Assembly: GCF_000612545.2 (NCBI RefSeq)
Contig: NZ_CP097800.1
Span: 5,982,501-6,046,500 of the forward strand
Length of the DNA stretch: 64,000 bases
From: Streptomyces sp. PCS3-D2
Lineage (GTDB): Bacteria; Actinomycetota; Actinomycetes; Streptomycetales; Streptomycetaceae
Reading direction: 5' to 3'
Positions 19,387-31,438 of the stretch are shown piece by piece. The position numbers and the translations under genes are program-made. The notes under the pieces were generated by a model. That model saw nothing but the letters and a program-made list of their open reading frames with translations. It searched no databases and had not been told where the DNA came from. How positions within the stretch are numbered: the stretch's first letter is position 1; the number at the start of each line of letters is the position of its first letter.

Positions 19387-21240
19387 TCAGCCGCCGTACG
19401 CCCCGCTCGCGGTCAGCCGCAGTGCCGTGTCGATCAGCGGAACGTGGCTGAACGCCTGCGGGAAGTTGCCCACCTGACGCTGGAGCCGCGGGTCCCACTC
19501 CTCCGCCAGCAGGCCCAGGTCGTTGCGCAGCGCCAGCAGCCGCTCGAACAGCCGCCGCGCCTCGTCCACCCGGCCGATCATCGCCAGGTCGTCGGCCATC
19601 CAGAACGAGCAGGCGAGGAAGGCCCCTTCGTCACCTTCGAGGCCGTCCACGCCGGCTTCCTCACCGGCCGTCGGGTAACGCAGGATGAAGCCGTCTGCCG
19701 TGGACAGCTCGCGCTGGATCGCCTCGATGGTGCCGATCACCCGCTTGTCGTCCGGGGGCAGGAACCCCATCTGCGGGATCAGCAGCAGCGAGGCGTCCAG
19801 CTCCTTGGACCCGTACGACTGCGTGAAGGTGTTGCGTTCCTTGTCGTAGCCCTTCTCGCACACGTCCTGGTGGATCTCGTCGCGCAGCTCCCGCCACCGC
19901 TCCAGCGGTCCGTCCGCGTCCCCGCTCTCGATCAGCTTGATCGTGCGGTCCACGGCCACCCACGCCATCACCTTCGAGTGCACGAAGTGCCGGCGCGGGC
20001 CGCGCACCTCCCAGATGCCCTCGTCCGGCTCCGACCAGTGCGTCTCCAGGTAGCGGATCAGCTTGAGCTGGAGCACCGAGGCGTAGTCGCTGCGGGCCAG
20101 GCCGGTCATGTGGCCCAGGTGGAGGGCTTCGGTGACCTCGCCGTACACGTCGAGCTGGAGCTGGCCCGCAGCGCCGTTGCCGACCCGGACCGGGCGCGAG
20201 CCCTCGTAGCCGGGAAGCCAGTCCAGCTCGGTCTCGCCGAGCTCCCGCTCGCCCGCGATCCCGTACATGATCTGCAGGTTCTCCGGGTCGCCGGCCACCG
20301 CGCGCAGCAGCCACTCGCGCCAGGCGCGGGCCTCCTCGCGGTAGCCGGTGCGCAGCAGTGAGGAGAGGGTGATGGCCGCGTCCCGCAGCCAGGTGTAGCG
20401 GTAGTCCCAGTTGCGGACCCCGCCGATCTCTTCCGGGAGGGAGGTGGTCGGCGCGGCGACGATCCCGCCCGTGGGGCCGTACGTGAGGGCCTTGAGCGTG
20501 ATCAGGGAGCGGACCACGGCTTCCCGGTAGGGCCCGTGGTAGGTGCACTGGTCCACCCACTCGCGCCAGAACTCGGCGGTCGACTCCAGGGCCGCCTCGG
20601 CGTCGGGGGCCTCGGGTGCCCCGCGGTGCGAGGCCTGCCAGCTGATGCTGAAGGCGACCCGGTCGCCGGGCCCGACGGTGAAGTCCGCGTACGTCGTGAG
20701 GTCCTTGCCGTAGGTCTCCGCGTCGGTGTCCAGCCAGACCGAGTCGGGCCCGGCGACGGCCACGGTGCGTCCGTCGACCTTGTGCACCCACGGCACCACC
20801 CGCCCGTAGCTGAAGCGCATCCGCAGGGTCGAGCGCATGGGGACGCGCCCGCCGAGGCCTTCGACGATGCGGATCAGCTGCGGTGCGTGGTGCTCGCGCG
20901 GCGGCATGAAGTCGATCACCCGGACGCTGCCCCGCGGGGTGTCCCACTCGGACTCCAGCACCAGCGAGTCGCCGCGGTAGCGTCGGCGGGTGGCGCGCGG
21001 GGCCTCGGAGCCCGCCGGGAACACCGGCCCGATCCGCCAGAACCCGTGATCCTCGGTGCCGAGAATGCTCGCGAACACGGCATGGGAGTCGAAGCGGGGC
21101 AGACACAGCCAGTCCACAGCCCCGTCCCGGCAGACCAGTGCCGCGGTCTGCATGTCCCCGATCAGTGCGTAATCCTCGATGCGCCCGGACACGTGCATCT
21201 CCAGTCGAACGGCCACGTCCGCCCCGAAGGGCGCTTGCAT
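19387..21240 (-). CDS. Glycoside hydrolase family 15 (glucoamylase/trehalase-like)
   Basis: The 617-residue protein fits bacterial GH15 enzymes. Its N-terminal beta domain starts with RIEDYALIGDMQTAALV and DWLCLPRFDS. Its (alpha/alpha)6 barrel includes LPEEIGGVRNWDYRYTWLRD near residue 270 and AHL-type motifs later (HVPLIDTALRL near the end). It has no signal peptide, so it acts inside the cell, on trehalose or maltodextrins; Streptomyces and mycobacterial relatives include alpha,alpha-trehalases. Start: ATG 21240 gives the longest product, with AGGAG 15 bases upstream. The internal ATG at about 21198 (MHVSGRIEDYALIGD) would match many homologues better. Confidence 0.9.
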   Translation of the reverse strand: MQAPFGADVAVRLEMHVSGRIEDYALIGDMQTAALVCRDGAVDWLCLPRFDSHAVFASILGTEDHGFWRIGPVFPAGSEAPRATRRRYRGDSLVLESEWDTPRGSVRVIDFMPPREHHAPQLIRIVEGLGGRVPMRSTLRMRFSYGRVVPWVHKVDGRTVAVAGPDSVWLDTDAETYGKDLTTYADFTVGPGDRVAFSISWQASHRGAPEAPDAEAALESTAEFWREWVDQCTYHGPYREAVVRSLITLKALTYGPTGGIVAAPTTSLPEEIGGVRNWDYRYTWLRDAAITLSSLLRTGYREEARAWREWLLRAVAGDPENLQIMYGIAGERELGETELDWLPGYEGSRPVRVGNGAAGQLQLDVYGEVTEALHLGHMTGLARSDYASVLQLKLIRYLETHWSEPDEGIWEVRGPRRHFVHSKVMAWVAVDRTIKLIESGDADGPLERWRELRDEIHQDVCEKGYDKERNTFTQSYGSKELDASLLLIPQMGFLPPDDKRVIGTIEAIQRELSTADGFILRYPTAGEEAGVDGLEGDEGAFLACSFWMADDLAMIGRVDEARRLFERLLALRNDLGLLAEEWDPRLQRQVGNFPQAFSHVPLIDTALRLTASGAYGG

Positions 21241-21555
21241 TGCGCGTCTGCGCGGTCTCCTGTGTGCAGGGATCCCCGCGTGAGCCCATGATTCCGTATA
21301 TCGGCTCGGTTAGGCCGTCCGACGGACTGCCCGGCGGTGATGTGTGCAATATCCGAGCAGGATATGACGGCACCCTAGTGATCTTCTCCAGGCCGCGGGC
21401 AATGCCGTTGGGCCGAACGGGTGAGTCGCGCGACTGCCGCCCCGGCGCACTTCGGCGCTCTGCTACGAGCCGTCGACGGCGCGTGGCCGGAGGCGGACCG
21501 GTCCGGGCGCTGATAGGCTGGTACCCCGTGGACCGGTGGTCTGCCTGTGCGAATC

Positions 21556-21590
21556 AGGGGCCCCGAAACCGCAGCTTCGGCGCCCCCTGA
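21556..21590 (+). promoter_or_regulatory. candidate leader hairpin upstream of pyrG
   Basis: CAGGGG (21556-21561) pairs with CCCCTG (21585-21590), and the inner CCGAA pairs with TTCGG, giving a two-part stem about 75-105 bases before the pyrG start. No U-tract follows. It could be a leader structure, but a regulatory role is only suggested by its position. Confidence 0.4.
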
Positions 21591-21662
21591 AACCCTTCCG
21601 GATCGATGGTGGCCGGCGCTGGAAGCACCTCACTTCGCGACCACGGGAGCCCCCTCTTGGCG

Positions 21663-23333
<1,671 letters not shown>

Positions 23334-23353
23334 GTGCCTGACCGCATAACGTA

Positions 23354-23393
23354 GACGGCCGGGGTACGGACAAGGATCCGTGCCCCGGTCGTC
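23354..23393 (+). terminator. hairpin terminator after pyrG
   Basis: A continuous 17-bp stem (23354-23370 with 23377-23393, two G-T pairs) with a CAAGGA loop lies between pyrG and the Nudix gene. It has no U-tract, but its position and stability fit a Streptomyces terminator or attenuator. Confidence 0.75.
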
Positions 23394-23417
23394 GCGCGTT
23401 GTGGAGGACTTCGGGGC

Positions 23418-24050
23418 ATGATCATCAAGGACACGTCGGAATCCTGGGAGACACTGTCGACCCGGCGGCCCTTCCAGGGCGCCAAGACGGCGGTGGACTC
23501 CGACGAGGTCCGGATGCCGGACGGCTCGACCGCCCGCCGCGACTACCAGGTGCACCCCGGCTCGGTGTGCGTGCTCGCGCTGGACGAGGAGGGGCGGGTC
23601 CTGGTCCTCAGCCAGTACCGGCACCCGGTGCGGCGCAGGCTGTGGGAGCTGCCGGCCGGACTGCTGGACGTCCCCGGGGAGAACCCGCTGGTCGGCGCTC
23701 AGCGCGAGCTCTACGAGGAGGCGCACGTCAAGGCGGAGGACTGGCGGGTGCTGGTCGATTTCTACGCCTCGCCCGGCGGGTCGGACGAGGCGATCCGGGT
23801 CTTCCTCGCGCGCGGTGTCTCCGAGGCGGACGGCGAGCGCTACTCCGAGTCCGGCTCGGAGGAGGCGGACATGGAAGTGACCTGGGTGCCGCTGGCGGAG
23901 CTGGCCCGGGGGATCCTGGCGGGCGAGCTCGGCAACCCGGGGCTGGTAGCCGGGGTGCTGGCGCTGTCCGCCGCACTCGCCTCCGACGGCGGCGTCGACG
24001 CCCTGCGCCCGGCCCTCGCCCCGTGGCCGGCCCGCCCGTACGAGGTGTAG
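23418..24050 (+). CDS. Nudix hydrolase, ADP-ribose pyrophosphatase-like
   Basis: The 210-residue protein has the layout of bacterial ADP-ribose pyrophosphatases: RDYQVHPGSVCVLALDEEG, QYRHPVRRRLWELPAG and a Nudix box GLLDVPGENPLVGAQRELYE ending YEEAHV. The box deviates slightly: six instead of five residues lie between Gly and Glu, and His replaces the usual late Gly, as in some ADPRase members. It would hydrolyse ADP-ribose to AMP and ribose 5-phosphate. A GGAGG site precedes ATG 23418. It follows pyrG, as in other Streptomyces. Confidence 0.88.
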   Translation: MIIKDTSESWETLSTRRPFQGAKTAVDSDEVRMPDGSTARRDYQVHPGSVCVLALDEEGRVLVLSQYRHPVRRRLWELPAGLLDVPGENPLVGAQRELYEEAHVKAEDWRVLVDFYASPGGSDEAIRVFLARGVSEADGERYSESGSEEADMEVTWVPLAELARGILAGELGNPGLVAGVLALSAALASDGGVDALRPALAPWPARPYEV

Positions 24051-24335
24051 CCGGGCATCCCGGCCGCTATCCGGGCATCCCGGCCGGGCCGCCGCGCCCT
24101 CGGCCGGGCGGCGCGGGACCGCGGGGGACGGCGGGGCGGCTGCGTGCAGCGGCGCCCCCGCCCGCCGGCCGCGGTCCGGCCCATCCGGGGCGCCCTGCAC
24201 GGCGCCGCCGGGCACCGCAGGGAAAAACCGACCATCTGCTGATCCGATTGGGGGATTTCCCCGCCGCGCTCCACACGGGCCGTCGCTCTGCGTGAACTAC
24301 GCTCGCCATCCGAAGGCAGGGAGAGGAGCGGATCC
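24051..24335. other. intergenic region with short direct repeats
   Basis: This 285-base gap contains two copies of CCGGGCATCCCGGCCG (near 24052 and 24072) and a small stem GGGGGATTTCCCC near 24250. The repeats could act as a terminator for the Nudix transcript. No gene is supported here. Confidence 0.45.
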
Positions 24336-26312
24336 GTGACGGATTTCGTCGGGCGGCGGCGTGAGCTCAAGGAGCTGCGCGAGGACATCGCGCGGACCGG
24401 GCTCGACACCCTCTCCGGCCGGAAGGCCAAGGCCCCCCGGGCGCGCGTGCTGCTCGTCGCCGGACGTCCCGGATCCGGCCGGACGGCCCTCGCGGAGGCG
24501 TTCGTGCGCGAGGTCCGCGGCCAGTACCCCGACGGGCTGCTGCGGACCAGGCTCACCACTCCCGGCGGGGAGACCGTGGCGACCGAGCGGGCCCTGCGCG
24601 GCCTGCTGGCGGGGCTGGGGCACCGCACGCCGCCCGGTGCCGGTGAGGACGAGCTCAGTTCGGCCCTGCGCACCGCGCTCCACGAGCGGCGGGCGATCAT
24701 CCTGATCGACGACGCGGCCGATCCGCACCAGGTCGACGCCTTGCTTCCGGACACCCCCGAATGCCTGGTCGTCGTCACCGCCGAGGGCCCGCTCACCGGC
24801 ATCCCCGACGTGCGCCCCTGCACCCTCGGCGGCCTGGACACCGTCTCCGCCGTCGGGATGCTCGCCCGCCGTATCGGCGACACCCGCATCACCACCGACC
24901 CGCGGGCCGTGGAGTCCCTGGCCGAGGCGTGCGGGGGCCAGCCGGCCGCCCTGGAACTCGCCGGCGGCTGGCTCGCGGCCCGGCCCAAGGCCGCCGTCTC
25001 CGACCTGGCCAAGCAGCTCCACGACATGCCCGCCGGCGCCGGCGGGCCGCTCGGCCGCGCCTTCCGGCTCGTCTACGACTCGCTGCCGCAGCCCGCCCAG
25101 CGCACCCTGCGCCTGCTCCTGCTCGCCCCCGCCGGCCTCGTCGATTCGCACACCGCCTCCGCGCTGGCCGGCTGCTCCGTGGCCGCCGCCCAGTCCACAC
25201 TGGACGACTTCGCCGGTCTGGGACTCGTCCGGCACGCCTCCGACGGGCTGTTCCTGCTGCCCGGCTGCCTCACCCCGATGCTCCGCGCGCTGCTGGAGGC
25301 CAAGGAGCGTCCTGCCGAGGTCCAGCTGGCCCGGGCCCGGATGCTGGAGCGCACCGTCCGGCTGCTGCACTCGTGCCGGGCCATGGCGGCGGCCGAGGGC
25401 GACGGCCTCGACGGCGAACTCCAGGAGCTGCTGGACGGCCTCCCGCGCGCCCTGCGGTTCCCCGACCGGCGGGCCGCCGCCGTCTGGCTGGACACCCGGC
25501 TCCCGGCACTCTCGGCCGCGGCCTCCCTGGCGGTGGCCGACGGCGAGCTGGACACCCTGGCCCGCCGGCTGGTCGCCGCCCTCGTGCGGGCCCTCGCGGA
25601 CCACCGCGGCACCACGGAGGCCGCCCCCGAGCTCTACGGGCTGCACCGCTTGGTCCTGGACGTGGCGGAGCGCCGCGGTCTGCACCGGGAACAGGCCGCG
25701 GCCCTGCTGAACCTGGCCGACCTGGACGCCGAGACCGGTCGCACCCAGGAGGCCCTGGAGCGCTACCGGGCCGCCCTGGATGCGGGCCGGGCCGCGAACG
25801 ACCCGTACGCGACGGGCCGCGCGATGGAATCCGTAGGCGGGGCGTACCAGGAGCTGGCCGACTGGCACCGGGCCTCCGATTGGTTCGGCCGCGCGCTCGC
25901 CCAGGCCCTCTCGCGCGGGGAGCGCGCGGACGAGGCCCGGCTGTACGGGCGGCTCGGCAACGTCCACACGTACGCGGGCCGGTACGGGGACGCGCTGCGC
26001 AGCTGGCGGGCCGCCGCCGCGGGCTACCGGAAACTGGCCGATGTCCCGGGCCAGGCCAAGGCGTTGAGTGAGATGGCGCGGATCCAGGAGTACGCCGGTC
26101 GGCCCGAGGAATCCCTGCACACCTGCCGCGAGGCGGTGGAGCTGGCGCGCCGGGCCGGCGACCAGCGACTTCAGGCCGCGCTGCAGGTCCGGCTGGCCGA
26201 CACGCTGGACCGGCTCGGGGACCCCGCGGCCGCGAGACTGCACCGCTCCGCCGCGGACAGATTGCTCGGAGATGACCCCGCCGCCTGCGAAATCCGTAGT
26301 GGATCCGACTGA
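24336..26312 (+). CDS. STAND-like P-loop NTPase with TPR domain
   Basis: The 658-residue protein starts FVGRRRELKELREDI, then a P-loop AGRPGSGRTALAEAF (residues ~47-60) and an Asp-rich Walker B (AIILIDDAADPHQ). A winged-helix-like middle follows, and a C-terminal half with TPR hairpins (TGRTQEALERYRAALDAGR, YQELADWHRASDWFGRAL, YAGRYGDALRSWRAAAAGY). This is the plan of AfsR/NB-ARC-type signal-transducing ATPases, but no DNA-binding or effector domain is present, so it may act as a scaffold or sensor. GTG 24336 has GGGAGAGGAG upstream. Homologues lie beside ald and parA in other Streptomyces, as I recall. Role unknown. Confidence 0.85.
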   Translation: MTDFVGRRRELKELREDIARTGLDTLSGRKAKAPRARVLLVAGRPGSGRTALAEAFVREVRGQYPDGLLRTRLTTPGGETVATERALRGLLAGLGHRTPPGAGEDELSSALRTALHERRAIILIDDAADPHQVDALLPDTPECLVVVTAEGPLTGIPDVRPCTLGGLDTVSAVGMLARRIGDTRITTDPRAVESLAEACGGQPAALELAGGWLAARPKAAVSDLAKQLHDMPAGAGGPLGRAFRLVYDSLPQPAQRTLRLLLLAPAGLVDSHTASALAGCSVAAAQSTLDDFAGLGLVRHASDGLFLLPGCLTPMLRALLEAKERPAEVQLARARMLERTVRLLHSCRAMAAAEGDGLDGELQELLDGLPRALRFPDRRAAAVWLDTRLPALSAAASLAVADGELDTLARRLVAALVRALADHRGTTEAAPELYGLHRLVLDVAERRGLHREQAAALLNLADLDAETGRTQEALERYRAALDAGRAANDPYATGRAMESVGGAYQELADWHRASDWFGRALAQALSRGERADEARLYGRLGNVHTYAGRYGDALRSWRAAAAGYRKLADVPGQAKALSEMARIQEYAGRPEESLHTCREAVELARRAGDQRLQAALQVRLADTLDRLGDPAAARLHRSAADRLLGDDPAACEIRSGSD

Positions 26313-26465
26313 GATTATTGGTTTGCAAGGCTAGACAGCGACTCATCCTTCATTAAACTGGGTTCACCACGCCATCTCGTGGTGCATCCCGTTGCGCACT
26401 CTTGTGGGCGGGTATGTATGGAAGTGCCCTGTTATTTCCCCCTGAGTCAAGGACCGTGATCGACG

Positions 26466-27581
<1,116 letters not shown>

Positions 27582-27611
27582 CCCGTCAACGACTGACGTC
27601 AATCTCACGTA

Positions 27612-27645
27612 TCCGGCCGGACCTTGCCCGCAAGGTCCGGCCGGA
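27612..27645 (+). terminator. terminator after ald
   Basis: A perfect 15-bp stem (27612-27626 with 27631-27645) with a CCCG loop follows the ald stop by 30 bases. No long U-tract follows. Confidence 0.85.
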
Positions 27646-27802
27646 CGTGTTTGCCGACCGCCCCGAGATTCCGCTCAACTCGCCTCGAACGTAAGCCTTT
27701 AACCCTTTCGCGCACCCGCGAAACTTCGCAGCGACAGCTCGGACGCCCTTGACAGAGCCGTGTTCGGTTGCCGACACATCGTGCCGGGTCCGGCGGATTG
27801 TG

Positions 27803-27832
27803 TTGCCGCTGAGTGGTGACACGCCATAGAGT
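27803..27832 (+). promoter_or_regulatory. candidate promoter of the parA-scpAB operon
   Basis: TTGCCG (27803-27808) and TAGAGT (27827-27832) are spaced by 18 bases, fitting the Streptomyces HrdB-type consensus (TTGACN / TANNNT). Transcription would start about 70 bases before the parA GTG. Confidence 0.5.
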
Positions 27833-27907
27833 CGCCAACCGTCGGCATGGTGCCACGCTGACCTATCGATAAGTGTCCTGGTCACGTCCGAGGAGGTAAG
27901 ACGACTT

Positions 27908-29068
27908 GTGAATGAGTCGACATTTACTCCTGGGGGTGGTGGAGCAGGCGTCCCTGAGCGGGGCCAGAGTCCTGCCGGGCTCGAAGCTGTCGGCTCCGTC
28001 GCAGTACGCACCTTCGCAAACCACCAGCACATGACGACGCCCCAAAAGAGCATGGACGGCCTAGACGTGAACTCCAGGGCCGGCGACCTGAGCGGCGACA
28101 CGCCCACGGGATTCGCCGACTACGACAATGTGCCCGAGGGGCACTTCTACGACCCCGACGCGGAGTACGAACCGGACCCCGAGTACGCGGCCACCCTCGC
28201 CCCCGACGCTGCCCGCCAGCGCCGTGAGCGGATCGGCCCGACCGGACGCCCGCTCCCGTACTTCCCGATCCCGGGTCCGCTGACCGACCACGGTCCGGCA
28301 AAGATCATCGCGATGTGCAACCAGAAGGGCGGCGTGGGCAAGACCACGTCGACCATCAACCTGGGTGCCGCGCTGGCCGAGTACGGGCGCCGCGTGCTGC
28401 TCGTCGACTTCGACCCGCAGGGCGCGCTGTCCGTGGGTCTCGGCGTGAACCCGATGGAACTCGACCTGACGGTCTACAACCTGCTCATGGAGCGGGGCAT
28501 GTCGGCCGACGAGGTGCTGCTCAAGACGGCGGTCCCCAACATGGACCTGCTGCCGAGCAACATCGACCTGTCCGCTGCGGAAGTGCAGTTGGTCAGCGAG
28601 GTCGCGCGCGAGTCCACCCTGCAGCGGGCCCTGAAGCCCCTGATGGCCGACTACGACTACATCGTGATCGACTGTCAGCCCTCGCTCGGTCTGCTCACCG
28701 TGAACGCCCTGACGGCGGCTCACAAGGTCATCGTCCCGCTGGAGTGCGAGTTCTTCGCGCTACGCGGCGTGGCGCTGCTGACCGAGACGATCGAGAAGGT
28801 GCAGGAGCGGCTCAACCCCGAGCTGGAGCTCGACGGCATCCTCGCCACCATGTACGACTCCCGCACGGTGCACAGCCGCGAGGTGCTGGCGCGCGTCGTC
28901 GAGGCCTTCGACGACCACGTCTACCACACGGTCATCGGCCGGACGGTGCGCTTCCCGGAGACCACGGTCGCCGGCGAGCCGATCACGACGTACGCGTCCA
29001 ACTCCGTCGGCGCCGCCGCCTATCGCCAGCTGGCCAGGGAGGTGCTCGCCCGGTGTCACGCCGAGTGA
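27908..29068 (+). CDS. ParA/Soj-family ATPase
   Basis: The 386-residue protein has a deviant Walker A motif CNQKGGVGKTTSTINLG near residue 142, DFDPQGALSVGLG (A'), IVIDCQPSLG (Walker B) and the C-terminal GRTVRFPETTVAGEPI of ParA proteins. The first ~135 residues are a disordered, acidic extension. It starts at GTG 27908 with AGGAGG eleven bases upstream. Its place directly before scpA and scpB is typical of actinobacteria. It is a second ParA, distinct from the origin-proximal partitioning ParA, and probably works with the condensin accessory proteins encoded downstream. Confidence 0.92.
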   Translation: MNESTFTPGGGGAGVPERGQSPAGLEAVGSVAVRTFANHQHMTTPQKSMDGLDVNSRAGDLSGDTPTGFADYDNVPEGHFYDPDAEYEPDPEYAATLAPDAARQRRERIGPTGRPLPYFPIPGPLTDHGPAKIIAMCNQKGGVGKTTSTINLGAALAEYGRRVLLVDFDPQGALSVGLGVNPMELDLTVYNLLMERGMSADEVLLKTAVPNMDLLPSNIDLSAAEVQLVSEVARESTLQRALKPLMADYDYIVIDCQPSLGLLTVNALTAAHKVIVPLECEFFALRGVALLTETIEKVQERLNPELELDGILATMYDSRTVHSREVLARVVEAFDDHVYHTVIGRTVRFPETTVAGEPITTYASNSVGAAAYRQLAREVLARCHAE

Positions 29069-29592
29069 GTCTGCCCGGCGCCGACGAACTGTTCCGTACG
29101 ACCGGGGGGATGGCGCTCCAGTCGTCCTCGCCGCGCCGCGGGGCCGACGAGGCGCCCGCCGCGGAACACTCGGCCGCTCCGGCCGGGGGCACGTCGGGAG
29201 CGGGCCGCAGCCGGGAGGCTGAGGCCGGTACGGACACGGGTGGCCCCGTGGTGGGGCAGCCGCGGCGGGCGCAGGAAGGTTCTGCCAGTCCGGCCGGGCC
29301 GACCCCCGGGGCGGCAGCCGCCCCGGCCGGGGCGACCCGGCGGGGCAAGGGCCAGGGCCGCGGCGCCAACCGGCGGCCCAGCGGCCGGGAGCGGCACGAC
29401 GAGAAGATCACGGTCTACGTCTCCGCCGAGGAGTTGATGGACCTGGAGCACGCGCGGCTGGTGTTGCGCGGAGAGCACGGTCTGGCCGTCGACCGCGGCC
29501 GCATCGTCCGCGAGGCGGTGGCGGTCGTCCTCGCCGACCTGGAGTCCCGCGGGGACGCCAGCATCCTGGTCCGCCGCCTCCGCGGCCGCTGA
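29053..29592 (+). CDS. conserved protein between parA and scpA, basic with RHH-like C-terminus
   Basis: The 179-residue protein has a long Ala/Gly/Arg-rich, likely disordered first two thirds and an ordered C-terminus (EKITVYVSAEELMDLEHARL then DRGRIVREAVAVVLADLE). The C-terminal strand-helix-helix pattern looks like a ribbon-helix-helix DNA-binding unit. GTG 29053 is preferred because GGGAGG lies ten bases upstream; it overlaps parA by 16 bases. A later GTG (29065) overlaps the parA stop directly. Its place between parA and scpA suggests a role in chromosome organisation, perhaps as the DNA-binding partner of this ParA. Confidence 0.82.
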   Translation: MSRRVSLPGADELFRTTGGMALQSSSPRRGADEAPAAEHSAAPAGGTSGAGRSREAEAGTDTGGPVVGQPRRAQEGSASPAGPTPGAAAAPAGATRRGKGQGRGANRRPSGRERHDEKITVYVSAEELMDLEHARLVLRGEHGLAVDRGRIVREAVAVVLADLESRGDASILVRRLRGR

Positions 29593-29789
29593 CCGCCGGT
29601 CCGCGGCGCACGGCGCCGCGTCCGGAGCGCGCCGAGGGGCCGCCGGCCCCGCGGTCGGTCCCGCAGCCGGCCGGCGGGCCGTCCGCCCCCGGGCTCGGCC
29701 CGCGGCCCGCCGGGGCGGGAAAACGTTCGGGCAGGGCCTAGGCTTCCTGTGGCCGACCTGCCGTTCCTCCCGTACCCACCTGGACCGCC

Positions 29790-30809
29790 ATGCCCCACCG
29801 CCACGACGCCGCCCGCCCGGCCCGCCGGAGCCTGGGGCGCGGGCCCGGCGCGGCCGCCGGGGCCCCGGCGGCCGACCCGGAGGTGCCGGAGGCCGCAGCG
29901 GCCACCGGCGGGCCCGGGCGCGCGGATCGGGCCCAGCCCGCCGAGGGGCCGGCCGCGGAGCCGGCGGGCCGGGGCCAGGAGCCCGCGCCCGGAGCGGGAA
30001 GCGGTACCGGGGGCGACGGGCGGTTCACGCTGCGGCTGGACAACTTCGAAGGGCCCTTCGACCTGCTCCTCCAGCTGATCTCCCGGCACAAGCTCGACGT
30101 CACCGAAGTCGCCCTGTCCAAGGTCACCGACGAGTTCATGACGTATATCCGGGCCATGGGGCCCGACTGGGACCTCGACCAGACCACCGAGTTCCTCGTG
30201 GTCGCCGCCACCCTGCTCGACCTGAAGGCCGCCCGGCTGCTGCCGGCGGCCGAGGTCGAGGACGAGGCCGACCTCGCCCTCCTGGAGGCCCGGGACCTGC
30301 TCTTCGCGCGCCTGCTCCAGTACCGCGCGTACAAGCAGATCGCCGAGATCTTCGAGCGGCGAGCGGAGAGCGAGGGCCGTCGCTATCCCCGGACGGTGGG
30401 GTTGGAGCCGCACCACGCCGACCTGCTTCCCGACGTCGTCATCAGCATCGGAGCGGAGGGGTTCGCCCGGCTCGCCGTCAAGGCCATGCAGCCCAGGGCA
30501 AAGCCCCAGGTGTACGTGGACCACATCCACGCGCCCCTCGTCAGCGTGCGGGAACAGGCGGGCGTCGTGGTGCGGATGCTGAAGGCGCGCGGCGAGGCCA
30601 CCTTCCAGGAACTCACCGAGGACGCCGAGGACACCCTCACCGTCGTGGCGCGCTTCCTGGCCCTGCTGGAGCTCTACCGGGAGAAGGCGGTCGCCCTCGA
30701 CCAGGAGGAGGCCCTGCGGACCCTCACCGTCCGCTGGAGCGGCGGGGACGGCGACGGCATGCCGACCGTGACCGACGAGTTCGACCAGATCGTGGAGGCG
30801 AAGGATTGA
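29790..30809 (+). CDS. scpA: Segregation and condensation protein A
   Basis: ScpA is the kleisin that joins the SMC heads of the bacterial condensin. After a disordered 70-residue leader, the product shows FTLRLDNFEGPFDLLLQLIS, HKLDVTEVALSKVTDEF and EFLVVAATLLDLKAARLLP, the hallmark ScpA N-terminal region, and a C-terminal winged-helix part ending ALRTLTVRW. It is longer than the family's usual 250 residues because of the leader. It overlaps scpB by four bases. Confidence 0.94.
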   Translation: MPHRHDAARPARRSLGRGPGAAAGAPAADPEVPEAAAATGGPGRADRAQPAEGPAAEPAGRGQEPAPGAGSGTGGDGRFTLRLDNFEGPFDLLLQLISRHKLDVTEVALSKVTDEFMTYIRAMGPDWDLDQTTEFLVVAATLLDLKAARLLPAAEVEDEADLALLEARDLLFARLLQYRAYKQIAEIFERRAESEGRRYPRTVGLEPHHADLLPDVVISIGAEGFARLAVKAMQPRAKPQVYVDHIHAPLVSVREQAGVVVRMLKARGEATFQELTEDAEDTLTVVARFLALLELYREKAVALDQEEALRTLTVRWSGGDGDGMPTVTDEFDQIVEAKD

Positions 30810-31438
30810 GCAGCGACGCCGGCGCGCTCGCCGAGCTGGAACTGAAGCCCGCCCTGGAGGCCGTCCTCATGGTCGTGGACGAGCCCGCGACCGAGGCGCA
30901 CCTCGCCAAGGTGCTGGAGCGCACCCCGCGCGAGGTCGCGACCGCGCTGCGCGAGCTCGCCGACGAGTACACCACCGCGGGCAGGGGCTTCGAGCTGAGG
31001 CTCGTCGCGGGCGGGTGGCGCTTCTACACCCGGGCTCAGTACGCCCCGGCCGTCGAGGGCTTCGTCCTGGACGGCCAGCAGGCCCGGCTCACCCAGGCGG
31101 CCCTGGAGACCCTGGCGGTGGTCGCGTACCGCCAGCCGGTGAGCCGGTCGCGGGTCTCCGCGGTGCGCGGAGTCAACTGCGACGGGGTCATGCGGACCCT
31201 CCTCCAGCGCGGTCTGGTGGCGGAGGCGGGGACGGAACCCGAAACAGGTGCGATCCTGTACAGGACGACGAACTACTTTCTGGAGCGGATGGGCCTGCGC
31301 GGCCTGGACGAGCTCCCGGAGCTCGCGCCCTTCCTCCCCGAGGCGGACGCGATCGAAGCCGAGACGCAGGAAGGTGTGCCGTCGTTCGATCCGGACGCAC
31401 CGGACACCGATGAAGACGACAAGACGACGGAACTTTGA
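30806..31438 (+). CDS. scpB: Segregation and condensation protein B
   Basis: The 210-residue product has two winged-helix domains as in ScpB: ALEAVLMVVDEPATEAHLAK, GWRFYTRAQYAPAV and ETLAVVAYRQPVSRSRVSAV, then GAILYRTTNYFLERMGL. It starts at TTG 30806, overlapping the scpA stop (TTGA), with GGAGG seven bases upstream. ScpB binds ScpA to form the condensin regulatory subcomplex. Its own stop overlaps the ATG of the pseudouridine synthase gene. Confidence 0.93.
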   Translation: MSSDAGALAELELKPALEAVLMVVDEPATEAHLAKVLERTPREVATALRELADEYTTAGRGFELRLVAGGWRFYTRAQYAPAVEGFVLDGQQARLTQAALETLAVVAYRQPVSRSRVSAVRGVNCDGVMRTLLQRGLVAEAGTEPETGAILYRTTNYFLERMGLRGLDELPELAPFLPEADAIEAETQEGVPSFDPDAPDTDEDDKTTEL

